Positions 1 to 7,920 of a stretch of DNA of 12,902 nt are shown here, piece by piece. The position numbers were made by a program, and so were the translations under genes. The stretch covers positions 1-12,902 of the forward strand of contig JANOXC010000177.1 in NCBI GenBank assembly GCA_031418215.1, in the 5' to 3' direction. Source of the DNA: JANOXC01 sp031418215. Its GTDB lineage: Bacteria; Bacteroidota; Bacteroidia; AKYH767-A; OLB10. Under the pieces are notes generated by a model, which saw only the letters and a list, made by a program, of their open reading frames with translations, was not told the DNA's origin and searched no databases. Positions within the stretch are counted from its first letter, which is position 1. Every line of letters starts with the position of its first letter.

Positions 1-755
1 GTTAGTCCTGTTCTGTCTTCACTTGTATTGGCATCATTCCATAGAAAACTATAACCCGGTGTGCCGCCACTAACTGTGATGTTGATACTTCCGTCACTTC
101 CACCAAAACAATTTACACTGTCAACTAATGAACTGCTTATAATTAAAACAGGAGGTTCGGTAACAAGAAATGATGCTGTATCAATACAACCATTTGCATC
201 AGTTACTGTTACCGTATAAGTATTGGCCATTACATTATTCAAATCTTCACTGATTGCTGTATTACTCCATAAAAAAGAATATCCTCCGGCACCATCTGTT
301 ACTGTTATATTAACAACACCAGTGGCACCACTATTACAAGAGACATTTGTAACAATTCCATTGATGTTGATCAGTCCGGGCTGAGTTAAAGTAACACTAT
401 CAGTAAGCGTTGTGCCGTCACTATCAATAACTGTTACGACATACGTTCCAGCAATTAAGGAAGAAATATCCTCTGTGATTGCACTGTTTGACCACACAAT
501 ATTAAAAGGAGGCGTTCCCCCGGTAATGGTCATATCAATACTACCATCACCGGCACCATTGCAACTGATATTAAAACCATTAAAATTGGATGCAATAAAC
601 GACAAAGTGAATGGTGACAAAGGTTGTAACATTACAACCCTTTCTTCCCCCTTTGCAATCTGGCTGGATAAAAATGTAAGTAAAAACAATACCGGCATGG
701 CAATGCTAGTCAAAGCCCCTTTCAAGGGAAGCATTATTTTATTGAATGTCAGCAT
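1..755 (-). CDS. Secreted SprB-repeat surface protein (3' end outside window)
   Basis: The first 251 codons are visible; the frame is open to the window edge, so the C-terminus is missing. Residues about 1-35 look like a signal peptide: lysines at 6 and 12, a hydrophobic stretch at about 16-30, then a small-residue cleavage region. Three tandem modules of about 75 residues follow, at roughly 51-126, 127-201 and 202-251 (cut off). Each has the SprB-repeat pattern: a Cys-Asn or Cys-Phe followed by a Gly-rich turn (C65, C140, C216), a GGTP or GAGG turn, FxxxW or SFLW (W88, W163, W239), and in the complete repeats a GTYxVTV-like strand. Such repeats occur in large Bacteroidota surface and gliding adhesins, usually with a C-terminal type IX secretion or anchoring domain; that part is not visible here. 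ATG at 755 is the only ordinary start after an in-frame stop at 794-792. Surface adhesion is inferred from the family, and the link to nuo is probably only positional. Confidence 0.85.
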   Translation of the reverse strand, partial: MLTFNKIMLPLKGALTSIAMPVLFLLTFLSSQIAKGEERVVMLQPLSPFTLSFIASNFNGFNISCNGAGDGSIDMTITGGTPPFNIVWSNSAITEDISSLIAGTYVVTVIDSDGTTLTDSVTLTQPGLININGIVTNVSCNSGATGVVNITVTDGAGGYSFLWSNTAISEDLNNVMANTYTVTVTDANGCIDTASFLVTEPPVLIISSSLVDSVNCFGGSDGSINITVSGGTPGYSFLWNDANTSEDRTGL

Positions 756-799
756 TCTACGTTGTAATTGTTTAAAAGCAGCCCAATACCATTATACTA

Positions 800-807
800 C
801 AAAAATA
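800..807 (-). promoter_or_regulatory. Candidate Bacteroidota -7 promoter element for the SprB-repeat gene
   Basis: Read on the minus strand, this is TATTTTTG, an exact match to the Bacteroidota -7 consensus TAnnTTTG. It lies 45 bases upstream of the ATG at 755 and would give a leader of about 35-40 nt. I found no TTG or TTTG at the expected -33 spacing, so the call rests on the -7 box and its position in the only intergenic gap over 100 bp (756-878). No clear hairpin terminator for the nuo transcript is visible in that gap, so readthrough from nuoN remains possible. Confidence 0.3.
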
Positions 808-878
808 GCAAAATTAGCAGCACCGTCAGGAGGTATTTCAAGCACACAATGACAGAAAACAGTATTCTTAACTAATCC

Positions 879-2243
879 TTAAAGCAACGACTGAATCCAG
901 GAAGGCAATACCCCTAACAAAATGCTTAGCAAGGCAGTTAAAAGAATCAGCAATCGATGTTGTTTTATTATTGGTTGATGGGCTTCATTATCCTGAAACA
1001 AAGTATAAAGAACCCTGAAATAGTAATATACACCAATGAGCGAACTTAGTATTGCCGTCATCACCAACCAAGTATATCCACTATCTAATGTACCTAAAAA
1101 TAGGTAATACTTAGCAAAAAATCCGGCTACAGGCGGAATCCCTGCGAGGGAAAGCAAGATAATCACCATACAAAAAGCAATCAATGGATTTGACTTTGCC
1201 AATCCTTTTAATGCACTGATTTTTTCATCTCCATTGCTGCTTACTGTATGTAAAATTGCGAAGGCCCCAATGCTTGATAAGGAATAAGCAAGTGCATAAA
1301 GTAAAATCGCACCGGCAGATGTTGTGTTTAATGCAACAATGGCCATTAACATGTAACCGGCATGGGCAATACTGGAATAAGCCAACATTCTTTTAAAGCT
1401 TTGCTGGTATACTGCCAATACATTGCCCGTAATCATTGTAACAGCCGACATAACTGCTAAAGCCGGTGCCCACTGATCATAATAAGCTACAAAACAGGTA
1501 CTGAACAAACGATAAAAAGCAGCGAAGGCCGCAGTTTTAACTACAGTAGCCATAAATGCAGTAATCAATGTTGGCGCACCTTCATAAACATCAGGTGCCC
1601 AGAAATGAAAAGGCACTGCAGCTACTTTAAAACATAAACCAACCATCATTAATAAAATACCTGCATATACCATCATCGGCATGGTATGTTCCAATTGATA
1701 TAAATTATCGGTTATGGTTTGGAGATTAAAAGAACCGGTAGCTCCGTAAATCAATGCAATTCCAAAAAGAAGAAAGCAAGTTGCGAAGGCTCCCATCAGG
1801 AAATATTTTAATCCCGCTTCATTTGACTTTACATTTCTTTTATCACTACTTGCCAATACATAAAGGGAAATGGAAAGTATTTCAATTCCAATAAAAAGCA
1901 TGGTGAGATCGCCATAACTGATCATTACAATTCCGCCACATAATGCAAATAAAATCATGGAAGAATGTTCAGCGGTATTTGATTCAACAGCGAAATATGA
2001 TTTAGACATGCTAAGCCAAAGCAAGGTGATAAAGATGACCACTTCAGAAAACGCCAATGCATAATTGTCCATGATCATCATTCCATGAAAATAGGATGCG
2101 CCCTGATTCCATTCCTGCAAATTGGTGATGAAAGCGGCTACCAATGCCAATGCAATAATTGCCACGATGGCTCTTTTGAAGTGAAAGACTTCGGCCATCA
2201 TGCACAACACGCCCGCACAAGCCAATATGATGAATGCATTCAT
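879..2243 (-). CDS. nuoN: NADH-quinone oxidoreductase subunit N
   Basis: This is one of the three antiporter-like, proton-translocating subunits of the complex I membrane arm. The 454-aa protein is hydrophobic throughout, with about 13-14 membrane segments, a normal length for Bacteroidota NuoN. The expected charged residues are visible: E121 in the IGIEILSISLYVL helix, K146 in GLKYF, K206 in the segment leading to PFHFWAPDVYEGAP (211-224), K236 in the following helix and K378 in AGFFAKYY near the C-terminus. The ATG at 2243 lies six bases after the nuoM stop, as expected in a tight operon. It is the last nuo gene; 123 bp of non-coding sequence follow before the SprB-repeat gene. Confidence 0.96.
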   Translation of the reverse strand: MNAFIILACAGVLCMMAEVFHFKRAIVAIIALALVAAFITNLQEWNQGASYFHGMMIMDNYALAFSEVVIFITLLWLSMSKSYFAVESNTAEHSSMILFALCGGIVMISYGDLTMLFIGIEILSISLYVLASSDKRNVKSNEAGLKYFLMGAFATCFLLFGIALIYGATGSFNLQTITDNLYQLEHTMPMMVYAGILLMMVGLCFKVAAVPFHFWAPDVYEGAPTLITAFMATVVKTAAFAAFYRLFSTCFVAYYDQWAPALAVMSAVTMITGNVLAVYQQSFKRMLAYSSIAHAGYMLMAIVALNTTSAGAILLYALAYSLSSIGAFAILHTVSSNGDEKISALKGLAKSNPLIAFCMVIILLSLAGIPPVAGFFAKYYLFLGTLDSGYTWLVMTAILSSLIGVYYYFRVLYTLFQDNEAHQPIIKQHRLLILLTALLSILLGVLPSWIQSLL

Positions 2244-2249
2244 TATCTA

Positions 2250-3704
2250 TTAATAAATCGGCTTAACATGAGTAAGAATATTTTCCAGTGCCGGTCCGGC
2301 AATATCGAGAATTGGCTTAGGATATATTCCCGTTAGTACAATGACTGTTGCAATGGCAATCAACACAATTTTTTCACTTGGATGTAATCCGGTAAACTCA
2401 TGGTTGCGTTCATGTGGTTCACCTAACATTATTTTTTGATAAGAACGGAGCATGTATACTGCTCCAAATATGATTGTTAATCCTGCTATTGCTGCCAGGT
2501 AAACATTATATTGATAAAGTCCATTTAGTAAAAGATATTCCCCAACAAATCCATTGGTAAGTGGCAATGCAACAGAACCAAGTAATATCATCATAAACAA
2601 AACAGTAAATAATGGTGCATTGTTGGCTATTCCTCCTAATTCATCAAGTTGTCTTGTCTTCATCCGTCGCTGAATGATCTCTGCAATAAAAAACAAACCA
2701 ACAACATTAACACCATGCGAAATCATTTGCACTACTGCTCCCTGCAATCCTAAAATTGTTAGCGAACATATGCCGGCCGCTATCAATCCTACGTGAGCGA
2801 TGGAGGAATATGCAAGTAATCTCTTAAAATCTTTTTGCACGAATGCCATCAAAGATGCATAAATAACACCGCTTACCGACAATGCAATTGCAACATTTTT
2901 CCAGGTATCAACACCCACAGGAATGACCGGTAACAGCCATCTCAGTAAGCCATAAGTTCCCATCTTCAACATAATACCTGAAAGCAGCATGGTACCCTGA
3001 ACAGGTGCATCAGTATAAGTATCAGGCTGCCAGGTATGCAGTGGGAAAATCGGAATCTTTACAGCGAACGCTAAAAAAAACATCCAGAACAACCAGTTTT
3101 GATCTGCATCACTCAGACTTGCATTATATAAATCGGCTATTGCAAATGAATGAGTTCCCGGTGTATGGAGATAGACAAATATCAAACCCACCAACATCAA
3201 CAAGCTTCCTGCTAATGTATATAGAAAGAACTTTAAAGTAATTCGCACACGCTGTGGACCGCCCCACAATAAACATATAAAATAGATTGGAATTAATGCC
3301 AGCTCCCAGAATATATAGAAAAGAAATCCATCCATTGCAGTAAACACACCTATTAAAGCAGCCTGCATCAGAAATATTAAACTATAAAAAGCTTTTTGGT
3401 TTTGGTATTCATTACGAAAGGAACTCAGGATAATCAATGGCAACAGGAAGTTCGTCATCAAAACCAATAACAAACTAATACCATCCATATCAACTGCAAA
3501 GCTGATTCCGAGATTCTTAACCCACCATACACTAAATGACAATCCTTCAACAGCATTTGATGTAAATAGAACAGCCGTATAAACCGTAACACCGAATATG
3601 ATAAGTGAGCTAATCAAAGCCATCATGCGCAATGGCATTTTGCCGGGCAACAAGCAAAGCAACGACGCTAATAAAGGAAGAATGATTAAAGCTAAAGTCA
3701 ACAT
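2250..3704 (-). CDS. nuoM: NADH-quinone oxidoreductase subunit M
   Basis: Antiporter-like proton-pumping subunit in the middle of the complex I membrane arm, 484 aa and polytopic. Conserved functional residues are present: E134 in FWELALIPIY, K216 in AVKIPIFPLHTWQPD, K247 in the GIMLKMGTYG helix, and E389 in TNGFVGEY, which corresponds to the distal Glu of the NuoM channel. The HGVNVVGLFF segment (330-339) also fits NuoM. Its ATG overlaps the nuoL stop in a TGATG arrangement (1-base overlap), indicating translational coupling, and nuoN starts six bases after its stop. No truncation or frameshift is visible. Confidence 0.97.
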   Translation of the reverse strand: MLTLALIILPLLASLLCLLPGKMPLRMMALISSLIIFGVTVYTAVLFTSNAVEGLSFSVWWVKNLGISFAVDMDGISLLLVLMTNFLLPLIILSSFRNEYQNQKAFYSLIFLMQAALIGVFTAMDGFLFYIFWELALIPIYFICLLWGGPQRVRITLKFFLYTLAGSLLMLVGLIFVYLHTPGTHSFAIADLYNASLSDADQNWLFWMFFLAFAVKIPIFPLHTWQPDTYTDAPVQGTMLLSGIMLKMGTYGLLRWLLPVIPVGVDTWKNVAIALSVSGVIYASLMAFVQKDFKRLLAYSSIAHVGLIAAGICSLTILGLQGAVVQMISHGVNVVGLFFIAEIIQRRMKTRQLDELGGIANNAPLFTVLFMMILLGSVALPLTNGFVGEYLLLNGLYQYNVYLAAIAGLTIIFGAVYMLRSYQKIMLGEPHERNHEFTGLHPSEKIVLIAIATVIVLTGIYPKPILDIAGPALENILTHVKPIY

Positions 3705-5611
3705 CAGATCACCAGATTAAGCACTAACAGCAGAATAATTCCAATTACCATGCTGAATATATAAAAACCAATATTTCCGGTTTGTAAATTTTTAAGTAAT
3801 GAACTTGTTCTGTTCAACAACACCCCTGCTCCATTGATGGTTTTATCAATAAAACCTACTTCAATATACCTGTAAGTGAAATCGGCAATTTTATCAAGTG
3901 GACGGGTTATAACTGCATTGTACAATTCATCTATATAATATTTGTGCGAAACCAACCGCGGTAAAAATCCCAATTGCACATTGTCGCTTTCAGGCATTTC
4001 CCTTTTTGAAATATAATAATAACGCACTAAATAAATTAGCACCACTAGTGCAATGATGGAAGTAATAACAAGTCTCCACTCAAATCCTTCGGAAGGTATT
4101 TCTTCATTATACTGATAGCCAACTATCGTTCTGAGAAAACCACTGAGGAAATGCGGGTAATGAAAGATTTCCGGAATGCCAAGGAATCCGCCAACAGTGG
4201 AAAGAACAGCAAGGATCATCAATGGAATAGTCATTACGGCAGGTGATTCATGCAAATGCGTTCGTTGTTGTTCCGTTCCGCGGAAATCACCATAAAAGGT
4301 AAGAAAATACAAACGGAACATATATATAGCCGTGATAACGGATGTAATAGCCAAGGCAACAAACATGGCAAAGCTCTGGTGATAAACTTTTGCCAGTATT
4401 TCATCTTTTGAAAAGAATCCTGCAAAAGGCGGCATACCGGCAATTGCCAATGTTCCTATCAAGAATGTGGCATGGGTAACCGGCAATTTCTTACGTAACC
4501 CTCCCATATTTCTGATGTCCTGCTCATTGCTCATGGCATGAATAACGCTTCCTGCACAGAGGAATAACAATGCTTTAAAAAACGCATGCGTAACAACATG
4601 AAAAAGGGCTGTATCATAAGCTCCCACACCCAAAGCGACAAACATATAGCCTAACTGACTCACTGTTGAATAAGCCAATACTTTTTTAATATCATTCTGT
4701 TTCAGTCCGATAGTAGCAGCAAAAACAGCAGTGATCAATCCTGTAATTGCAACACACTCAGCACTAAATGGAGCCAGGGTATATAGTACATTTGATCTTA
4801 CAATCATATATATACCTGCCGTTACCATGGTGGCTGCATGAATCAATGCTGAAACAGGCGTTGGTCCGGCCATTGCATCAGGCAACCAGGTATAAAGCGG
4901 TATCTGTGCACTTTTTCCAATAGCACCAATAAATAATAATAAGGTGATGGCAGTTAACGCGGCATCTCCAGTTGGTAAAAATTTTGCACCTAAAAACACT
5001 TCGCGGTAGTTCAGGCTGCCGAATGTGGTATAGATCAGGAAAATGCCAAGGAGAAAACCAAGGTCTCCAATACGGTTCATAATGAATGCCTTTTTTGCAG
5101 CATTATTATATTCTGTATTCTTAAACCAAAATCCAATCAATAAATAAGAACACAAACCCACTCCTTCCCAACCTGCAAACATCACCAGGTAATTGCTTCC
5201 CATTACAAGCAACAACATGAAAAAGATAAAGAGGTTCATATAAGCGAAGAATCGGCTGTGATCCGGTTCATGGTGCATGTATCCAATGGAATACACATGA
5301 ATAAGGAAGCCCACACCTGTAACAACCAGCATCATGATCACCGACAGTCGGTCAATGAGCAAGGAGAATGAAATAGTTAGATCGCCTGCTGTTATCCAAT
5401 CGAATTGGGTAACCACAACACCTTCGGGAGAAAATAATTCAGGCCCCTGACTTACTGCATAAAATAATGCGCAACTGATAAGGAAAGATAAAAACACCGC
5501 AGCACTTGCAATGGCTCCGGAAAGATTTACTGAAATGCGTTTATTCAGAACTCCAACAACAATGAAGCCCAATAAAGGAAGTAAAGGTACCAGCCAGCTT
5601 AAACTAATCAT
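3704..5611 (-). CDS. nuoL: NADH-quinone oxidoreductase subunit L
   Basis: The distal antiporter-like subunit of complex I, 635 aa, matching the family length. The proton-path residues can be placed by motif: E149 in AGWEGVGLCSYLLIGFW, K233 in IGKSAQIPLYTWLPDAM, H258 in TPVSALIHAATMV, K346 in THAFFKALLF and K402 in GFFSKDE. The C-terminal part (about 545-635) has a charged loop containing SHKYYIDELY, then an amphipathic stretch and a final transmembrane helix (about 615-634), which is the lateral helix and anchor typical of NuoL. The gene starts 28 bases after the nuoK stop and overlaps nuoM by one base at its end. Confidence 0.97.
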   Translation of the reverse strand: MISLSWLVPLLPLLGFIVVGVLNKRISVNLSGAIASAAVFLSFLISCALFYAVSQGPELFSPEGVVVTQFDWITAGDLTISFSLLIDRLSVIMMLVVTGVGFLIHVYSIGYMHHEPDHSRFFAYMNLFIFFMLLLVMGSNYLVMFAGWEGVGLCSYLLIGFWFKNTEYNNAAKKAFIMNRIGDLGFLLGIFLIYTTFGSLNYREVFLGAKFLPTGDAALTAITLLLFIGAIGKSAQIPLYTWLPDAMAGPTPVSALIHAATMVTAGIYMIVRSNVLYTLAPFSAECVAITGLITAVFAATIGLKQNDIKKVLAYSTVSQLGYMFVALGVGAYDTALFHVVTHAFFKALLFLCAGSVIHAMSNEQDIRNMGGLRKKLPVTHATFLIGTLAIAGMPPFAGFFSKDEILAKVYHQSFAMFVALAITSVITAIYMFRLYFLTFYGDFRGTEQQRTHLHESPAVMTIPLMILAVLSTVGGFLGIPEIFHYPHFLSGFLRTIVGYQYNEEIPSEGFEWRLVITSIIALVVLIYLVRYYYISKREMPESDNVQLGFLPRLVSHKYYIDELYNAVITRPLDKIADFTYRYIEVGFIDKTINGAGVLLNRTSSLLKNLQTGNIGFYIFSMVIGIILLLVLNLVI

Positions 5612-5639
5612 ATAAATTTCTTTCCCCCGTATATATAAA

Positions 5640-5960
5640 TCACCATTTCAATTTACTCAAATCATTAATATCAACTGATCTGATATTGTTATAAATCATT
5701 ACCAATATTGCCAATCCAACGGCAACTTCGGCAGCAGCAACAGCCATGATAAAAAATACCATCACCTGCCCTCCTGCATCACCATGCCATGTTGAAAACG
5801 CCGTCAGCAATAAATTAACGGCATTCAGCATTAACTCTATACACATGAAAATGATGATGGCATTGCGACGGAACAAAACTCCCATCACACCAATGGTAAA
5901 TAATATGGTGGACAGCATAATATAATAATTCAGCGGAACGTGGTGTAATAATGTATTCAT
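5640..5960 (-). CDS. nuoK: NADH-quinone oxidoreductase subunit K
   Basis: A small three-helix membrane subunit (106 aa from this start) related to MrpC, part of the E-channel linking the quinone site to the antiporter-like subunits. The two conserved membrane glutamates are present: E42 in FMCIELMLNAVNLLL and E78 in AVAAAEVAVGLAIL. I chose ATG at 5960 (Met-Asn-Thr-Leu-Leu). A longer frame from 6002 would overlap the end of nuoJ and add 14 polar residues that the family lacks, whereas 5960 leaves a clean 4-base gap after the nuoJ stop. Confidence 0.95.
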   Translation of the reverse strand: MNTLLHHVPLNYYIMLSTILFTIGVMGVLFRRNAIIIFMCIELMLNAVNLLLTAFSTWHGDAGGQVMVFFIMAVAAAEVAVGLAILVMIYNNIRSVDINDLSKLKW

Positions 5961-5964
5961 TTTC

Positions 5965-6465
5965 TCAGCTGATTTGTTTTTTACCCAACATGACAGCCCC
6001 AACCATGGCAGCTAAAAGAAGGATGGAAGTGATTTCAAAAGGCAAGAGATATTGCCCGTAAAGTGCATTACCAAGATTTTTAACGGTTCCGATTTCTGCG
6101 AATTCGCCGGCCGATGGTGGTAATTGCTCTGCTCCTTTTGTAACGGCCACCATAACGATAAGTAATAAACCGCTGCTCAACGTGGCCGCCACTTTTAATA
6201 AGGTACTCTTATGCGGCTCAGCATCTTTATTCATATTGATAAACATGAGTGCAAAAAGAAACAGCACCATGATGGCACCTGCATATACAATTATATGAAC
6301 TGCAAACAGGAACTGCGCATTCAGCAATAAATAATGACCGCCGATGGTGAAGAAACAAAAGATCAGGTAAAGCACGCTATGTACCGGGTTCTTTGAAAAC
6401 ACGACCATCAGTGCGCTGAAGATAGATAGAACAGCTAGAATGTAAAAAGGTAAAGCCTGGCTCAA
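5965..6465 (-). CDS. nuoJ: NADH-quinone oxidoreductase subunit J
   Basis: Membrane subunit of complex I, 166 aa with about five transmembrane helices. The third helix carries the conserved VYAGAIMVLFLFALMF segment (60-75), the region that forms the pi-bulge and couples quinone reduction to proton movement. A PFEITSILLLAAMVGAV helix lies near the C-terminus (142-158). The start appears to be TTG at 6465 (Met-Ser-Gln-Ala-Leu), which fits the usual NuoJ N-terminus. There is no ATG between the in-frame stop at 6489-6487 and this position; the only other possibility is a rare ATT at 6474. A 72-bp gap separates it from nuoI, the longest gap between nuo genes that holds no inserted gene. Confidence 0.94.
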   Translation of the reverse strand: MSQALPFYILAVLSIFSALMVVFSKNPVHSVLYLIFCFFTIGGHYLLLNAQFLFAVHIIVYAGAIMVLFLFALMFINMNKDAEPHKSTLLKVAATLSSGLLLIVMVAVTKGAEQLPPSAGEFAEIGTVKNLGNALYGQYLLPFEITSILLLAAMVGAVMLGKKQIS

Positions 6466-6537
6466 TGAATTAATTTTATTGATTGGTTAAATCGGTGTGC
6501 GAATTTACTAGATTGGTAACAGATGTAAAAGAATTGT

Positions 6538-7080
6538 TCATTGTTTCCTGTGTGCAGTCATGCGATCGTTGATATCAATGCGCTTATCCGGACTTACGCC
6601 TTCCACTAACTTGTCTTTTCCGAATATAAAATTCTCTCGCAACATACCTGATGGAACCAGCCTGTCAGTAAGGAATATTGCTTCCTTGGGACAAGCTTCT
6701 TCACATAAGCCGCAATATATACAACGCAACATGTTGATTTCATATATAGATGCATACTTTTCTTCGCGATACAATTGCTCCTCACCCGGTTTTCGTTCGG
6801 CGGCAGTCATCGTAATCGCTTCTGCGGGACAAGCTACAGCACACAATCCGCAAGCTGTACAGTTTTCTTTTCCCTGTTCATCTCTTTTCAAAACATGCCA
6901 TCCGCGATAAACAGGAGCAAAATCACGTTTAACCTCAGGATATTGTATGGTGGCTTTCTTTTTAAATAAATGACGAATAGTTATCCATAAACCACTGATA
7001 ATGGCTGGTAGATAAATCTTCTCCACCAGGGTCATTTCCTTATTGACAACTACTTTGCTTCTATGCGTTAGTGCTTGCAT
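6538..7080 (-). CDS. nuoI: NADH-quinone oxidoreductase subunit I
   Basis: Peripheral-arm ferredoxin-like subunit that binds clusters N6a and N6b and passes electrons toward the quinone-site cluster. The 180-aa protein shows two classic 4Fe-4S motifs: C74-x2-C77-x2-C80-x3-C84 (CTACGLCAVACP) and C120-x2-C123-x2-C126-x3-C130 (CIYCGLCEEACP). An amphipathic N-terminal stretch (about 19-40) precedes them and fits membrane association. ATG at 7080 has a short AAAGG just upstream. The gene normally follows nuoH, but here the zeta-like kinase and its partner lie between them; the gap to the partner's stop is 30 bp. Confidence 0.97.
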   Translation of the reverse strand: MQALTHRSKVVVNKEMTLVEKIYLPAIISGLWITIRHLFKKKATIQYPEVKRDFAPVYRGWHVLKRDEQGKENCTACGLCAVACPAEAITMTAAERKPGEEQLYREEKYASIYEINMLRCIYCGLCEEACPKEAIFLTDRLVPSGMLRENFIFGKDKLVEGVSPDKRIDINDRMTAHRKQ

Positions 7081-7110
7081 TCCTTTTAATCTACAGTTAG
7101 CTTAAAATAA

Positions 7111-7317
7111 TTAACTTCTTTTACCTTTAAAAGGATCTTTAGTAGTAATTCTTCCATCAGGCATTCGATAAAAAACCTTATCCATAATTCCGAAAACTGT
7201 TGGAATTCCCAATCTTTTAGACTTCTTTATTGCCAGCATTACGCCATGATTTCCAATAGCTGCATATTCCAATGCTTCTCTGAACAAATTCTTGTTTTTA
7301 TAGTTTTTAAACTTCAT
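7111..7317 (-). CDS. Small protein next to zeta-like kinase, putative antitoxin
   Basis: The 68-aa product is basic at its N-terminus (MKFKNYKNKN), has a predicted helix with EALEYAAIGNHGVMLAIKKS, then GIPTVFGIMDKVFYRMPDG and a C-terminal KDPFKGK. The layout of a helix of the type ALxxA...xxKxxGIP followed by a short beta-rich stretch of the type 'GxxxYxxPDG' resembles the small proteins often encoded beside zeta-toxin-family kinases in bacteria. On that basis I infer an antitoxin that neutralises the neighbouring kinase; this rests on remembered pattern similarity and context, not on an alignment. ATG at 7317 lies five bases after the kinase stop. A TTG at 7326 overlaps that stop (TTGA) and would add three residues, so the start is uncertain. 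It comes after the kinase, whereas in epsilon-zeta the antitoxin comes first. Confidence 0.65.
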   Translation of the reverse strand: MKFKNYKNKNLFREALEYAAIGNHGVMLAIKKSKRLGIPTVFGIMDKVFYRMPDGRITTKDPFKGKRS

Positions 7318-7322
7318 TCCAT

Positions 7323-7892
7323 TCAAGATTTTGTATTTTTAATAAACAACTCAAATAATGATTCATTAATAACATCATACTTACTTTTTTCTCCAGCAGC
7401 AACTAATTCAAATCCTGACTCAGTATTATTAAACAGCTTCCAATCATCAACCATCCCTTTATATAAATTCCAAAAATTTACTTTGCCCCTATTGAATCTT
7501 CTTATTACATCAGAATCCGGAACATTATGTCCACCAATTTCGACACGATGCTTAATTCTGCCTATACATTGCGCTGCATTATTCAACACAATAAATAGTA
7601 TTTTAGATGAATAACCATTTCTTTTAAAATCCTGAATCAATTTATTCAGAAACAATCCTGATAAAGTTGATTCGAGAACAATACTACTTCCTTTTTGTTT
7701 ATACTTCTCTAGTTGCTTGAAGTATTCCTTGCCAGCCGCAATATCTCCCCCAACACTGCTATCTCTATTCAATTTTTTTGCAATTTCATCTGCATTAAGA
7801 AATTGAAAATTATTATTTGATAAGAACGACTTCGCAAATGTTGTTTTACCGCTTCCATTTGGGCCACCTATAATTAACAGTTCTTTTGACAC
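7323..7892 (-). CDS. Zeta-toxin-family P-loop kinase
   Basis: The 189-aa protein begins with a beta strand running into a Walker A loop, GPNGSGKT at 10-17. It then has NADE (33-36), a VLESTLSG motif (72-79) equivalent to the family's ETTLSG, RVEIGGHNVP (116-125) and RRFNRG (131-136). This set of motifs, including the arginine-rich GGHxVP...RRFxRG region, is typical of short chromosomal zeta-like kinases. Characterised zeta toxins phosphorylate UDP-N-acetylglucosamine and so block cell-wall synthesis; the substrate here is unknown. The start is GTG at 7892, since an in-frame TGA lies two codons upstream (7898-7896) and no ATG is available. It begins 28 bases after the nuoH stop and ends next to the putative antitoxin. 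It is more AT-rich than the nuo genes around it. Confidence 0.85.
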   Translation of the reverse strand: MSKELLIIGGPNGSGKTTFAKSFLSNNNFQFLNADEIAKKLNRDSSVGGDIAAGKEYFKQLEKYKQKGSSIVLESTLSGLFLNKLIQDFKRNGYSSKILFIVLNNAAQCIGRIKHRVEIGGHNVPDSDVIRRFNRGKVNFWNLYKGMVDDWKLFNNTESGFELVAAGEKSKYDVINESLFELFIKNTKS

Positions 7893-7920
7893 TTTTCAAA
7901 TTATGTTTCGCTAACAAATG

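Larger units (their letters stand above)
7081..7920 (-). other. Accessory islet between nuoH and nuoI (toxin-antitoxin-like)
   Basis: This 840-bp interval separates two genes that are usually adjacent. It is filled by the zeta-like kinase and its small partner, both in the operon's orientation. Composition differs from the host: 60-base lines at 7621 and 7741 contain 17 and 20 G+C by hand count, against about 30 in lines at 9721 (nuoG) and 12541 (nuoF). No transposase, integrase or long flanking repeat is visible. The insertion preserves both flanking reading frames. Confidence 0.8.

Noticed and set aside
412..852. Plus-strand open frame of 146 codons opposite the SprB-repeat gene
   Set aside because: Its product has no recognisable domain, and the opposite strand encodes three clear SprB repeats preceded by a signal peptide; it is an antisense shadow.
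5961..6002. Longer nuoK starting at 6002
   Set aside because: It would overlap nuoJ and add 14 polar residues not seen in NuoK. ATG at 5960 gives the normal N-terminus and a 4-base gap.
7895..7915. Possible promoter in front of the zeta-like kinase (TAATTTG, minus strand)
   Set aside because: It is one base short of TAnnTTTG and has no TTG at the right distance; the 28-bp gap is also too short for a typical promoter plus leader.
7096..7915. Inverted hexamer GTTAGC (7096-7101) and GCTAAC (7910-7915) flanking the kinase cassette
   Set aside because: Only six bases match and the match does not extend; no target duplication or transposase accompanies it, so chance is the better explanation.
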